From: Cryptomeria japonica
Lineage: Eukaryota; Streptophyta; Pinopsida; Cupressales; Cupressaceae
NCBI RefSeq assembly: GCF_030272615.1
Contig: NC_081412.1
Span: 102,292,796-102,356,795, forward strand
DNA: 64,000 nt
Direction of reading: 5' to 3'
Under the pieces are notes generated by a model. That model saw only the letters and a list, made by a program, of their open reading frames with translations, was not told where the DNA came from and made no database searches. The translations under genes and the position numbers were made by a program. Of this stretch, positions 12,801 to 23,503 are shown in pieces. Every line of letters begins with the position of its first letter. The first letter of the stretch is position 1.

Positions 12801-13052
12801 ATGATAGTTATCTACTATGATAACTCTGCAGCTATTGACATGTCTAAGAATTCGGTATTTTACTCTAAGACTAAGAATATATCAATAAAGTATAACTTTC
12901 TGAAGTACAAGGTAGAAGGAAAGGAAGTGAAAGTGGTTTATGTGATTACTAAAGAACAGATTGCAAATATATTCACTAAACCGTTGTCTAAGGAATCATT
13001 TGAGTATTTAAGAAATAGGTTAGGGGTTTCTGCCCCTCCAAAAGAGACTTGA
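9865..13052 (+). pseudogene. pol: Copia-1 pol: protease, integrase, RT, RNase H
   Basis: Same frame as gag until about 12790, then shifted by one frame to the end at 13052. Protease: VIDSGCSHH with DSG at 10012-10020. Gag-pre-integrase: WHKRLCHVNFD, but the last zinc Cys is lost (CKEW for CKEC). Integrase: HTDLCGP keeps the first Asp, the second reads RSNHGSEF (Asp to Asn), and QNGVVERNN keeps the Glu. [13 protein letters not shown] and VFVDDIIF near 12096-12116. RNase H: YYDNSAAIDMSKN and FTKPLSKESF at the end. In-frame stops are at 9862, 10240, 11080, 11350, 11587, 11941, 12121, 12514, 12523 and 12685. Confidence 0.9.
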
Positions 13053-13386
13053 TTGATGCAGTTTGTGATGAGTCTGAAATGCATTATTAGAGATATTATT
13101 CATTTCGGCACTGATGAGTAGTGCTACTACTCAAGGGGAATACTAGTCAGCTTTGAGATTCAGAGGTTTATATTATTGCTTTTATATTTTTGTCATATTT
13201 CTGGCATTGATGTCAAAGGGGGAGAGATATTGATGTGAAAAATAAAAAGTTGTATACATTAGGGGGAGAGTTATTGATATTCAGGAGATTGTTGGTTGTC
13301 TTCCACAGGGGGAGAGTTGTTTGGCATTTCTTGGTACTTACATATTTTTCACATCTAGTGTTGCCATCAATGCCAAACGGGGAGAT
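13053..13386 (+). other. Copia-1 3' untranslated region with four PPT-like repeats and PPT
   Basis: No coding sequence. Four purine tracts precede the LTR: AAAGGGGGAGAGA (about 13216), TTAGGGGGAGAG (about 13260), ACAGGGGGAGAG (about 13306) and the LTR-adjacent AAACGGGGAGAT (13375-13386). The last is in the position of the plus-strand primer. Each earlier tract sits near a 'ttgatgtcaa' or 'tcaatgcc' phrase, suggesting repeated duplication. Confidence 0.7.
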
Positions 13387-13471
13387 TGTTGGCATTATGG
13401 AGGAATTGATTATATGTTGCGTTGATGTTTTGTCATTGATGTCAACACTAGATGTTATGGTTGGTTACCGA
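13387..13471 (+). repeat. 3' LTR of copia-1, part 1
   Basis: The first 85 bp of the LTR (TGTTGGCATTATGGAGG...), interrupted by the Tat element. ACCGA at 13467-13471 is the left target duplication of that insertion. Confidence 0.9.
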
Positions 13472-14241
13472 TGTAGACACCCAAAATTGTCATGTCTAAT
13501 TAAATAAATATTTTATTTATTTAATTATCTAAGCTTAAATCTTCTATTAATTAAATAAATCCTTATTTATTTAATTAATTCATTTATCCTCTTCTAGCCT
13601 TATTTCTCATTTAAATAAATACATTTATTTATTTAAATTATCATTTTCCTAAATTAAATAAATATCTTATTTATTTAATTGATCCCACTTCTTCTATTAA
13701 TTAAATAAATCTTTATTTATTTAATTAATTCATTAACCTTTTCTACTTATGACACATGTCATTCATCTCTTAATTCATACACTACCTACCCCTTTCATTA
13801 TTTTGGTATTTCTTTTACCTAGCCTCTAATCCTAGCCGACCTCCTTTTTACACCTCTCAATCTTATCCCTCCATTTCATATTGTGTCTTCTATTTAAGGA
13901 GATGCCTTCTTCATTATCAAACCCTAATCGACAATTTGGAGGACTCGACTACACTTACGATCCTACTTGCAACCACATTCCGTTCTTTGTTGAGCTCTTG
14001 TGCACACAAAATCTGAGAGCAAATATATCAAGCAAGATCAATGGAGATAGGAAGAATGGAGATTCAAACCCTATTGGACATGTGATGGTATAATCTTTGT
14101 GATTTCATGTGATTTACATTGTCATAGGTAATCTTCATATGTTATGGTGGATCTTTGTTGATTGTTAGGCTAGGGTTTTGTGGTTGGATTCATTTAGCCT
14201 TTCAACACTGTTATTATTGTTATCCATTTTCACCATATACA
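13472..14241 (+). repeat. 5' LTR of the Tat element
   Basis: 770 bp, TGTAGACA...CATATACA. U3 is dominated by five AT-rich palindromes. CTATTTAAGGAG near 13890 is a TATA-like promoter; the only ORF starting there is short and not recognised as protein-coding. Confidence 0.93.
13497..13731 (+). repeat. Five AT-rich palindromes in the Tat U3
   Basis: Five near-perfect inverted repeats of the form ATTAAATAAATA-x-TTTATTTAAT at about 13497-13527, 13546-13580, 13609-13639, 13652-13681 and 13697-13731, separated by short CT-rich spacers. All five are kept in the 3' LTR (about 24176-24410), with one deleted base pair group in the last. Confidence 0.85.
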
Positions 14242-14244
14242 TTT

Positions 14245-14261
14245 TGGCACGCCCGGTGGGA
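14245..14261 (+). other. Primer binding site of the Tat element
   Basis: TGGCACGCCCGGTGGGA, four bases inside the LTR end. This sequence class is common just downstream of 5' LTRs in plant Tat/Athila relatives; the primer tRNA is not assigned here. Confidence 0.75.
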
Positions 14262-14352
14262 CTCTTATCCCTTTGCATTTAACCTCCTTGTTGCAGATCT
14301 TGTGTTTTTGAAGTTGCAGATCGGACATTTTCGGCAGTATTTTTGGTATTTT

Positions 14353-14592
14353 CGCGTCTGCGCACTTTCGGATCACATTTTTTATTTTCAGGCGCATCTG
14401 AGACAACTTGATCCGCGTCTGTGTTTTTGGCAATATTTCATTTTGCAGGTTCCAGGGAGGCGCGTCTGTGTTACAGAAGCGCGTCTATGTCATTTTTACC
14501 CGTGTCTATGTTTGAAAAGAGCGTCTGTGCCTCACATAACCGCGTTTGTGTCTCAGAGTCACGTCTGCATCGGCAGAAATCGCGTCTATGTA
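14353..14592 (+). repeat. Leader array 1: GCGTCTGTGT-like motif, about 20-bp period
   Basis: Ten matches to a (G)CGTCTRTGT-like motif. The last seven have their CGTCT (or variant) cores at 14463, 14482, 14503, 14522, 14543, 14562 and 14583, so spacing alternates 19 and 21 bp. Spacer bases are unrelated to each other. Three outlying copies are at 14355, 14395 and 14416. The period is not a multiple of three, so this is not a protein repeat. Confidence 0.85.
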
Positions 14593-15815
14593 TTGCCTGT
14601 TTCAAAATTTTGAAATTTTATTGATTCAGTTTTCGGATTTTGCATTTAGGGTTTCAGATCTGGTTTATTTTGAGCTAACATTTTTAGATCTAGCTAACAA
14701 AATTGGTGCAACTTGTCTCGGAAGCTAAATCGTTTGGTTGAAGGCCCCTATTTCATAAAGTTTTTTCGATTTTAAAAATTTACCTAACTTGTGTGTTTGC
14801 AGGAAGGGGTGATTATTTCAAACATCCCAGAATACTAACAACCTTTTGTTGCAGGTCCTTGGCAAGGGTTTTTGGATTTTTATTGTGTGCCTTGTTTTCA
14901 TAGACTAGCAAACACTTCCATTGGTGCACTAAAATTGAATCATTGTCTTTTCTGTCTTGAGCAATAGGCTCTTTTTGTTTAATCTTTAGAGGGCCTGTCT
15001 TCCCGTGTGGTCATTAGGACTACTAGTGAGAAGAGAACGACCCAAGTGGTAGCGAGGAAAACCCACCTCATCTGAACCACTATAATCAAATGTATTCATG
15101 GTGAAAACTATGAATAACGCGTGCTGATTAGTTCATACCGACACTATGTCTCCCCATAAACCCGTTTGATCAAATTTGTTTGATCAGTTGTAGGGCGTAA
15201 TCCCTACCGGCTGGGAGCCTTCTGTATTTATAGAGCTGAAAGTGCTGCATGTATGGCCACACGAGCGGATGCCCTTACTAGCACCATTTTATTTTAGAGG
15301 CCCAAATCCTTCTAGTTGTTGGGGCAGGAGGTCGGACCTCTGGTAGCGGCCCACACACATACGGTTCTTAGTAGAGATACAAAGTTCGCCATGGGGAGTT
15401 TTCATGGGGACTGATGCTTGGCTGACCCGAGAAGTGAGTGCCGAGGGTGGAGCCAGTGAGGTCAAGCATCTAAGTATCTACTCTGAATAGCGTAGCCTCG
15501 GGGGTAAAACCCCATGTGGGATCAACAACTATTGTCTTGGCCAGCCATAAGAATTGTGCTTGACTTATGTTAAACATTCAAAACATTCAAGACCAAACAA
15601 TAAAACATTGTGTCTTTTGTGTCTTCAAGTGTATGCAAAACAATTTTACATCAAACAACACACTTTTCTTGGAGTCATTATCAGTCTAAACACTTACAAA
15701 CATTGAGTCCTCATCAACATTGTGTCCTCTTGTCACGAAAAACAGCCAAACAGTCAGATTTGGTCACAACAAAACGACTTCACAGATTGGAAAAAAATTG
15801 CACAAGTTTTACAGA
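14593..15815 (+). other. Tat untranslated leader between the two motif arrays
   Basis: About 1.2 kb with no convincing coding sequence. The middle part (about 15000-15540) is more GC-rich than its surroundings and contains short self-complementary stretches such as GGGGGTAAAACCCC near 15499, suggesting RNA structure. TGTATTTATAGAGC near 15217 is TATA-like. Long leaders upstream of gag are usual for Tat elements; no function is assigned. Confidence 0.5.
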
Positions 15816-15972
15816 AACGCGTCTGTGTCTGTTTTAACCGCATCTGTGTTGTCTAGGCACGTCTGTGAAGGGCAGAATAGCGTCTGTGTTTATAATAGCG
15901 TCTGTGTTGAATAGAAACACGTCTGTGTCAGATAACCGCGTCTATGCAGTATATAGGCGCGTCTGTGTTCAA
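15816..15972 (+). repeat. Leader array 2: GCGTCTGTGT-like motif, about 20-bp period
   Basis: Eight copies with CGTCT (or CATCT) cores at 15820, 15841, 15860, 15881, 15899, 15920, 15939 and 15960, spaced 21, 19, 21, 18, 21, 19 and 21 bp. It repeats the design of array 1 with different spacers. It ends about 490 bp upstream of the gag start. Confidence 0.85.
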
Positions 15973-16463
15973 AATTGCAAAAAAAAATTTACAGTCCAGC
16001 AAACAAAAAGAAATCAGTTTCGGAATACTTGAGCTTCCTAGGTCATTTCTCCAGGTTTCATCTAGCATTCAACCTATCTTTGGGTCTCACAAAATCCATC
16101 ATTGCTTTACATCTTGCTTTACATTCACACTTGTCTAAACTTGAGTCAAAAGGTCATTTGCTTGTCCTCACTATACTTTGTCAACACATTACATACAACA
16201 ACACTTTGCTAAGTGGTCCCTCATCAAGGTTTCTTACCTTTGGGTCTCATTTGGTCTTACTTAGGGTCAAGGTCAACTTACCTCATCAAGAGAAACTATC
16301 CTCTCTTTGGAAGTCACACCTACTCTACTACATACATACTTGGTCTTACACTTTGGACATTGCAAGTACACTTCAGATTCATTTACATTCCATCCAACTC
16401 TTGGTCTTCCATACTCTTTCCATTTTTCATCTAGTCTCACACATCTTGGTCAATACCTAGTTC

Positions 16464-17282
16464 ATGGTTGAAACCCGTCTTCAAAAATCTAGGAGAGAAA
16501 CTAAAGAGGATCAAGAGTCCGCAAACATGAGTTCTTATGAGTATGACAATGATATCTTTTTCAATTCTGATCATACTACATTACCTGACATGGATGTCTA
16601 TAGAAACATGCCAAATGTTGAGAACATGGACACTATAAACAACAATGCTACACAAAATGACAATGTGGACAACTTTTCAGTACATTCAGCAGATGTGGAA
16701 GAATCCATTATGAACCCCCATTTCAATCGATTGGTTGAGGAAATAATGAGGAGGGATAGACAATACTTCTTACAAATGATAGCACAAAGTGGAGCCAAGA
16801 TACCTCATGATTTTGACATGTCTCAAATAATGGAAAATCGACCTTTGCAACAACCTCACTCCAATATGGATCAAAGGAGACCTAATAGTGGAGGAAATAG
16901 AGGACCACATATGGTACCTGAATCACCATCAACTGTGCTTCAAAAACCAGAGGTCCCACATACACATGGTCAGACATATGATACTTACCTTCGTAGACCA
17001 TTATGGAAGTCTTATGCAGACAAATATGTTCAATCACATACCAATGCTAAGGAACAACCACCAAAACAATTGGATGTTCAAAGGCATGCTCAAAATTTGG
17101 ACACAAGGAAACCTCATGTCAAATTTGGGGGCAACACAATGGAACATGACATGCCTGTAGAATATGGTATACATGCGCAAAATAGATATGGGGTTCCTCA
17201 ACATGAATCTATACCAAGTGGTCCATATATGCAAAATAGATTCCAACGAATGGGAATGGGGTTCCAACAAGTCTTCCAGTGA
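16464..17282 (+). pseudogene. gag: Tat gag remnant (N-terminal part, 272 codons)
   Basis: Opens with MVETRLQKSRRETKED, a basic N-terminus typical of gypsy polyproteins, followed by Asp/Asn-rich and Gln/Pro/His-rich sequence (DMSQIMENRPLQQPHSNMDQ). No retrotrans_gag core and no CCHC knuckle is seen, and the length is well below a usual Tat gag. The frame ends in TGA at 17280-17282, and the downstream pol frame begins at the same place one frame over. This suggests that the central gag through protease was deleted and that the join is out of frame. Confidence 0.7.
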
Positions 17283-20200
17283 CTACGAGCTCACTGAGAC
17301 ATTCAGAGAACCAGGTGAACCCACAGAAGAGGAGGAGTTTTATAAAAAATTCAGAGTTGGTCAAGAAACAACCTATGAGGAGTCTACATAGTCCTTGTCT
17401 CAAGGTTCTAGGTTGAAATCACATAGGATGAGAACACCTATCCCAGAATGTGCTACTAGTGATGACAATTTGGATTCGCTCACGATTGAGACTAATGAGG
17501 AGAGTGCCATCGATGACCTCGATAATTACCTTGACATACCCGAATATAACCACATCTTCACTCTTAGCCCCGCTAACTTCGAGGGCATTAATGGCCTTCC
17601 CCTTGTTCACCACCAACTCATTGACTGGGATCATGAAGGACCTGCACAGTTGGATACATTCCAAAACAATGAAGCTTTTATTGAGTATCTAGGCATACGA
17701 GATTATCTTCCCCCTAGAGACCATAAAGTAGGATACACTATAGAACTCAACAACATGGCATATTTTGGCGAGGGTGTTGGACCTTCCAGTCGCAAAAATT
17801 TGAAAATAAGAACAAATCAAGGGTCTTATGGCGAAAACCACACTGTGGCGCTATCTGACCCCAAAAAAGTAAAAGGAAAGGACGTATCTGAGGGTGAAAA
17901 CCTCTCTAAGGCGCCCGAAGATGGAAGGCTCGACATTCTCCCAGCATCATATGAAGAAAAGTCATCCATGTTGGTAGAGGAGACTATCAAAACAAACATT
18001 GGTACAGAAGAAGTTCCACACAACATATTCCTAGCTCAATCACTGACAGAGTCCGAAAGGTCAAAATTCATAAGTTTCTTCAAAGAACAACAAATCAACT
18101 TCGCCTGGTCATACGCTGATATGCCTAGATTGGATCCAGATTTGGTAATGCATCATCTGATAGTCAAACCGGGGGTAAAACCAGTGAAACATAAATTAAG
18201 AAAAATGCATCCACAAGTGGCATTACTAGTCAAAGTAGAACTTGAGAAGTTATTGGATGTCGGATTCATACGCCCAATTGATTATCCCGAATGGATCTCC
18301 AACTTGGTACCTGTCAGTAAACCAGATCGCAGCATCAGAATATGTACAGATTTCAGAGACATCAACAAAGCTTGTCCAAAGGATGACTTCCCATTACCAA
18401 ATATTGACTTGATTGTTGATCTCATAGCAGGTCATGAAATGCTATCATTAATGGATGGATTCTCTGGCTATAATCAGATAAGGATCGCACCCTAGGATCA
18501 ACATAAAACATCATTCACTTGTCCTTGGGGAACTTTCTGTTGGAATTTCATGCCCTTCGGACTAAAAAATGCAGGTGCTACATATCAAAGAGCCATGACT
18601 ACTATCTTTCATGATCTCATGCATGTAACAGGAAGATTATGTTGACGACCTCTTGGTCAAATCAATAGACAGAAACACACATTTGGACATACTTTCAGTT
18701 GCCTTTGACCGGTTGGAAAAATACAAAGCAAGATTAAACCCCAAGAAATGTGTCTTTGGAGTAACCTCCGGGAAGCTCCTAGGATTCATTGTGTCCAAAA
18801 GAGGAATCGAAGCCGATCCAGCAAAGGTCAAGGCTATCTTGGACATGCCACCACCCAGAAATATCAGTCAACTTTGATCCTTACAAGGCAGACTCCAGTC
18901 CATTCGAAGTTTCATAGCACAACTTGTAGATAAGTGTAATCCTTTTCAACACCTGCTACATAAACATATCAAATTCAAATGGGATGATAACTGTCAATAG
19001 GCTTTCCAGACACTCAAGGATTATCTCTTGAATCCGCCTGTTCTGATGCCACCACTTCCAGATCAGTCTTTGCTACTATACATATCAGCTACTCCAATAG
19101 CGCTGGGAGCACTCTTAGCACAACAAATTGCTGGGGGCAAGGAAAAGGCCGTATACTATATTAGTCGCACATTGGTTGGATATGAGCTAAACTACACACC
19201 AATCGAGCGTGCATGTCTCGCCGTGGTCTTTGCTTCACATAAATTATGAAATTACATGCTTACTCATAAGACAAAGTTAGTTGCAAGGATAGACCCATTG
19301 AAATACCTTCTCAATAAGGCAACACTTACTGGGTGACTGGCCAAATGGGTAATGATACTGAGTGAATTCGACATCGAGTATGTGGATAGAAAAGCAATAA
19401 AAGGACAAGCCATCATAGATCAATTAGCAGATGCTCCCATGATAGATGATGTTCCTCTAAGTTCAGAATTTCCAGATGAATCCATTTTGACAATGTCACA
19501 TGCAAAGCCATGGCAACTGTACTTTGACGGCTTATATACACAGCATGGGGTAGGAGATGGCATCCTCTTTATAACTCCTCAAGGAGATTCTATACCAAAA
19601 TCATACTGCTTATCATTTCCTTGCACTAACAATATAGCAGAATATGAGGCATTAACAACAGGATTACGAATTGCAGTTCAATGGAAGATCCAGGAACTTC
19701 GTGTTTTTGGGGACTCCCAACTGGTTATCCGTCAAGCAACTAATGATTACCAAACAAAAGATGAAAAGTTAATGCCTTATAAACAAATGGTGGATGACCT
19801 GAAACAACACTTCACAAGGATAGATTTTGAGTAGATACCAAGAGAGCAGAATTGCACCGTAGATGCCATGGCTACAATTGCTTCATTGATTGATTTACCT
19901 CCAAATGAGACCCGCTATGAGTTCTTGGTGGATAACCTTTTGGTTCCATCATATGAGATCACTCCTACTGAAATGATATGTGTTGTTGGTCCTGAATCCC
20001 AGTTATATGGTTCCATCTTCACATACCTTCGCGACAATATCCTACCCCCTGATCTAACAAATAACCAACGCCACACCTTCATTTGCCAATCCTCTCGATA
20101 TGTCATTTTAGTTGATATCCTATACCGGTGAGGTCTAGATGGCACTCTTCTTAGATGTCTAGAAAGCGACGAAGCTTAGATTGCGTTACGTGAAGTGCAT

Positions 20201-21259
20201 GAGGGGATATGTGGTCCACATGCTAGTGGACCTACCTTGGCCAAGAAACTCATTAGGACAGGATATTACTGGCCCAATATGGAAAAAGACTCATACCAGT
20301 TTGTCAAGAAATGTAAGCAATGTCAAATTCATGGAGACCTCATACATGCGCCAGCACAAGAACTACAGCCACTTGCGTCTCCTTGGCCCTTTTGTCAGTG
20401 GGGACTCGACCTCATAGGCAAGATTCACCCTCCTTCTTCCAATGGTCATAAATTCATTATCACTACCATAGAGTATTTTACAAAATGGATTGAAGTCGTG
20501 CCTCTCACACAAGTTACTGGAAAATAGATTGCTACATTCATCCTCAACTATATCATTTTCTGATACGGTATTCCTGTTTCCATTATCACTGATAACGGGC
20601 GTCCCTTCAAAAATCAGGATGTTCGTGAACTCTGTGACCGCTTCCATATTTCCCACCATTTCTCCACACCATATTACCCCCAAGGCAATGACCAAGCTGA
20701 GGCATCTAACAAAACAATCCTTAAAATCCTAAAGAAGACAGTCGACGATGCTGGCCGTAATTGTCATATTCAACTTAATCCTACACTTTGGGCCTATCGC
20801 ACAAGTGTCTGTACACCCACAGGAGCTACACCTTATTCACTCGTCTATGGTTCTGAATCCATCTTTCCTATTGAGGTTGAGCTACCCTCTTTACGGGTCT
20901 CTTTGCAAAACATCATCAGTGATGAAGACTATAGGGTCTCTCGCTTATAAGGACTGGAACTACTGGATGAACGAAGACAAATTACTTTTAGTCATCTCAA
21001 AGCTTACCAACAATGAATGAGTCGCAGCTACAATCACAAGGTCAAGCCTCACACATTTGAGGTGGGTGACTTGGTTCTCAGAGAAAATCCTAAAAATCAA
21101 CAAGACAGAGAGAAGAAGGGCAAGTTCGAACCAAACTGGCTTGGTCCTTACATCATTACAGCAGCATATGGATCTGGTGCATATCAGCTCTCAACTACAG
21201 AGGGTGAACCTTTGGAGGATCCTATCAACAGCATGCACCTTCGCAGGTTCTACACATAA
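17283..21259 (+). pseudogene. pol: Tat pol: RT, RNase H, second RNase H, integrase (no protease seen)
   Basis: The linker to RT is open at 17395-18495 and ends in DFRDINKACPKDDFPLPNID and DGFSGYNQIRIAP. The RT catalytic box YVDDLLVK follows a frameshift near 18640. RNase H 1 lies at about 18960-19330 (ISATPIALGALLAQQ, YYISRTL). The second RNase H at 19490-19834 has YFDG, NIAEYEAL and GDSQLVIRQ, keeping Asp, Glu and Asp. Integrase has an HHCC zinc domain (HEGICGPH...CKQCQIHG, 20195-20345), the triad WGLDLIG, ISDNGRPF and NDQAEASNK, and a C-terminal domain at 21017-21259 ending in NSMHLRRFYT. Several stops and frameshifts are present. No DTG/DSG protease motif precedes RT. Confidence 0.88.
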
Positions 21260-22935
21260 GCTCTTCAGAGTATCCTAATTCAAAAATACAAAAAAATTAT
21301 AAAAACAAAAAAATCGTTACTTGGTGAAAACCTGGCAAACAGGCGCCTTGTGACCCAAAAAACATTGAAAAATCGAAAAAAGTAAAGAGAAATAATTTCG
21401 TCCAACGGTGAAAACTAGGTCACCAGTGCCATGTGTAGAGACATTGCTCCTCCCTCCTTCAGGATTCTCTTTCACCCTTTCACTTTGCACACACTCACAA
21501 CCTATTTGTTCATAATAAAATTACCCATTCCCATCATGGCTTGTTATTGATCTACCCAAGATTGGTTAGCCATTCATAATAAACCTCCCTTTTCACCTCC
21601 CTTTCCATCCATAATAAATCAGATCCTATCTGTGGCTAAGGCAAAATCCTACATCTAGTGATGGGTGTGGAACTGAGAACATCACATGTTTCGAGGAGTA
21701 CAGTTTCTTCTAGCTTCCTTCAGTCTATCTGCACACAATCCGCAATAAGGCAGCATCTGCATCACAAATCTGCAATAAAGTTTCATCTTCTCCACAATAA
21801 AGTATCAGTTTCATGGATTTAGTCAGTTTCAGATGAGACACAGTAGGAACAATGGGCTTCAACAAATCAAATCTTTCAACAGACTCAGACAACATATGGT
21901 TCAGTGCTATCTATCCATTTTGTGAAAGTAAACATTGTGACCACAATAAAATAAGACTTATACAAGTGACAAGAGACACTAAATTTGAGGACTACAGTGG
22001 ATGTTGGTGTCGAGTCTTGGTTTTCTTTTGATTTCATCTTTTTTGGTGACATGTCTTTTAGCTTTTCCGGGATGTCTTTGACTAGAGATTCTATCTCCAG
22101 GATGTCTTTGACTAGAAAGGTGAGGATGGGGTATCGTCACCTATTTGTACTTGCTGTCTGTGGATTGTCTCTTAGTAATGCTATGACTTGTCCAAGGATA
22201 TGAGGACACTGTGAGTCTAGTATGAACTGGGGCATTCCTTGTTTGTGACTATCTTATCTCCATGCAAATAGGTACAATGACTTTCTGGGTCGAACATATG
22301 CCTCGATTGTCATAACCTATTTTGCCATAATAAAGCTCAATGATGATAATGCACAAGAAGCTCTTTCACTTTCATATCTTCTGTCTTCCATCCCCCTTTC
22401 TTGATTGACTTCCATCGTCCTTCTCGACTCCGCGTAGCCTGCTATCACATGACTGAGTATAATGACACACCAAAAACATTTGCATTTCATGTACCTGCAC
22501 CTACATTACCACATATAAGCATTTCATACATACATATAGATATCACAACTGCATCACATCCTGCACACAACACCTGTTAGCACAATTTACATTTGCATTA
22601 TCATATTCATCTGCATTACATACATTCACATTTGCATCATGCATACACATATAAAACATAAAAGAACAAAAATATATATTGCATTGCATCATATACATAT
22701 TTGCATCCATATCATAAGCATCACATAAGAACATCTCATCACATAGGTACACATGCATATAGCTGCCGCAAAGATGAATCATCTCATATATATATATCAA
22801 AATCATAAGTGTCATGATACAATGATGTCAAAAAATCATATGGCTAAAATCACCCAAAGGTGTCTACATCATCATACAAAATGGTACAATACTGATACAT
22901 AGGGAGCCCTCTAAGGCTATGATGAACTCGCTCCC
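21260..22935 (+). other. Tat 3' non-coding region
   Basis: About 1.7 kb after the integrase with no recognised coding sequence. A GGATGTCTTTGACTAGA phrase is duplicated at about 22070-22117. From 22470 to 22830 the sequence is dominated by CATA/ACAT-rich simple sequence. The right side is the tail of the antisense ORF that follows. Confidence 0.5.
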
Positions 22936-23193
22936 TCAGAGCCGACTAGCCTTGATCCTATATACATCCTCCAGGGTGACTGTCATCTCACCCATCGGTA
23001 GATGAAACATGCACGTCTCAGAGTGCCATCTCTCAGCCAGTGCAGTCAGCAAACCCATGTTTGCCCGAAACTCAGGCACATACAATATATGTCTCAAACC
23101 CATCTCCTCGATGGCAGCTCTATCCTGAAATGACAACTCAGGTCGCAACATCTGTGTCGATGGGAATCTCTCCCATGACTCTAGCATAGGCAA
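22936..23193 (-). CDS. Antisense plant mobile domain (PMD) ORF, C-terminally short
   Basis: 85 codons from the first ATG. The stretch RHILYVPEF, then LTALAERWHSETCMFHLP and GEMTVTLEDV is the N-terminal signature of the aminotransferase-like plant mobile domain found in MAIN/MAIL-type proteins and in some gypsy elements. A splice acceptor (TGACTGCAG) ends at 23210, so the exon may extend four codons upstream, and a donor GTGAGTAC lies at 23731-23738. The protein stops soon after LEDV (at IKASRL), before most of a normal PMD. It sits between integrase and the 3' LTR of the Tat element on the opposite strand. A captured gene fragment is most likely; known PMDs act in transcriptional control, but no function is shown here. 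Confidence 0.65.
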   Translation of the reverse strand: MPMLESWERFPSTQMLRPELSFQDRAAIEEMGLRHILYVPEFRANMGLLTALAERWHSETCMFHLPMGEMTVTLEDVYRIKASRL

Positions 23194-23240
23194 ATACTCC
23201 TGCAGTCAAGCAAATCAATCATGTCAGTCATTGTGGCATT

Positions 23241-23503
23241 CACTGTTTATCACAAAATGCTATCTAAATGCATATGGCTATCTACCCTAGTGACACTCAC
23301 TGTTCATCACAAAGTGTTGCTATTTATCCTAGTGGTACTCACTGTTCATCACAAAGTACTACGTGTGTTGCACTCCCTGTTCATCACAAAGTGCCGCTCA
23401 CATTTACACTCACTGTTCATCACAAAGTGCTGCTCATATTTTAGTACTCCATGTTCATCACAAAGTACTCTATCTTGGTATTCACTGTTCATCACAAAGT
23501 GCC
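23241..23503 (-). repeat. Seven-copy interspersed repeat CACTGTTCATCACAAAGTG
   Basis: A 19-bp core (sense shown on plus) begins at 23241, 23298, 23340, 23375, 23411, 23449 and 23483, spaced 57, 42, 35, 36, 38 and 34 bp. Spacers differ in sequence, though several include 'ctagtg' or 'ctcat'. Core ends are complementary (CACT...AGTG). A weaker eighth match (TGTTCATCACAGAA) is near 23576. The array lies inside the putative intron (23210-23738) of the antisense PMD ORF. It is not a CRISPR: context is eukaryotic, spacing is irregular and no cas gene exists. Confidence 0.85.

Noticed and set aside
13881-14093. 70-codon open frame present in both Tat LTRs
   Set aside because: Conservation is explained by recent LTR identity; no domain is recognised and it lies in the transcribed LTR region.
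14155-14624. 152-codon and 67-codon open frames across the Tat leader
   Set aside because: They span the LTR end and PBS, and the motif array period of about 20 bp runs through all frames, so translation is unlikely.
16598-16798. Antisense open frames within Tat gag and pol
   Set aside because: Shadow frames opposite a coding region, with no domain or codon evidence.
23241-23503. CRISPR array
   Set aside because: Repeats are short and imperfect, spacing is irregular, no cas genes are present, and the setting is a plant retrotransposon.
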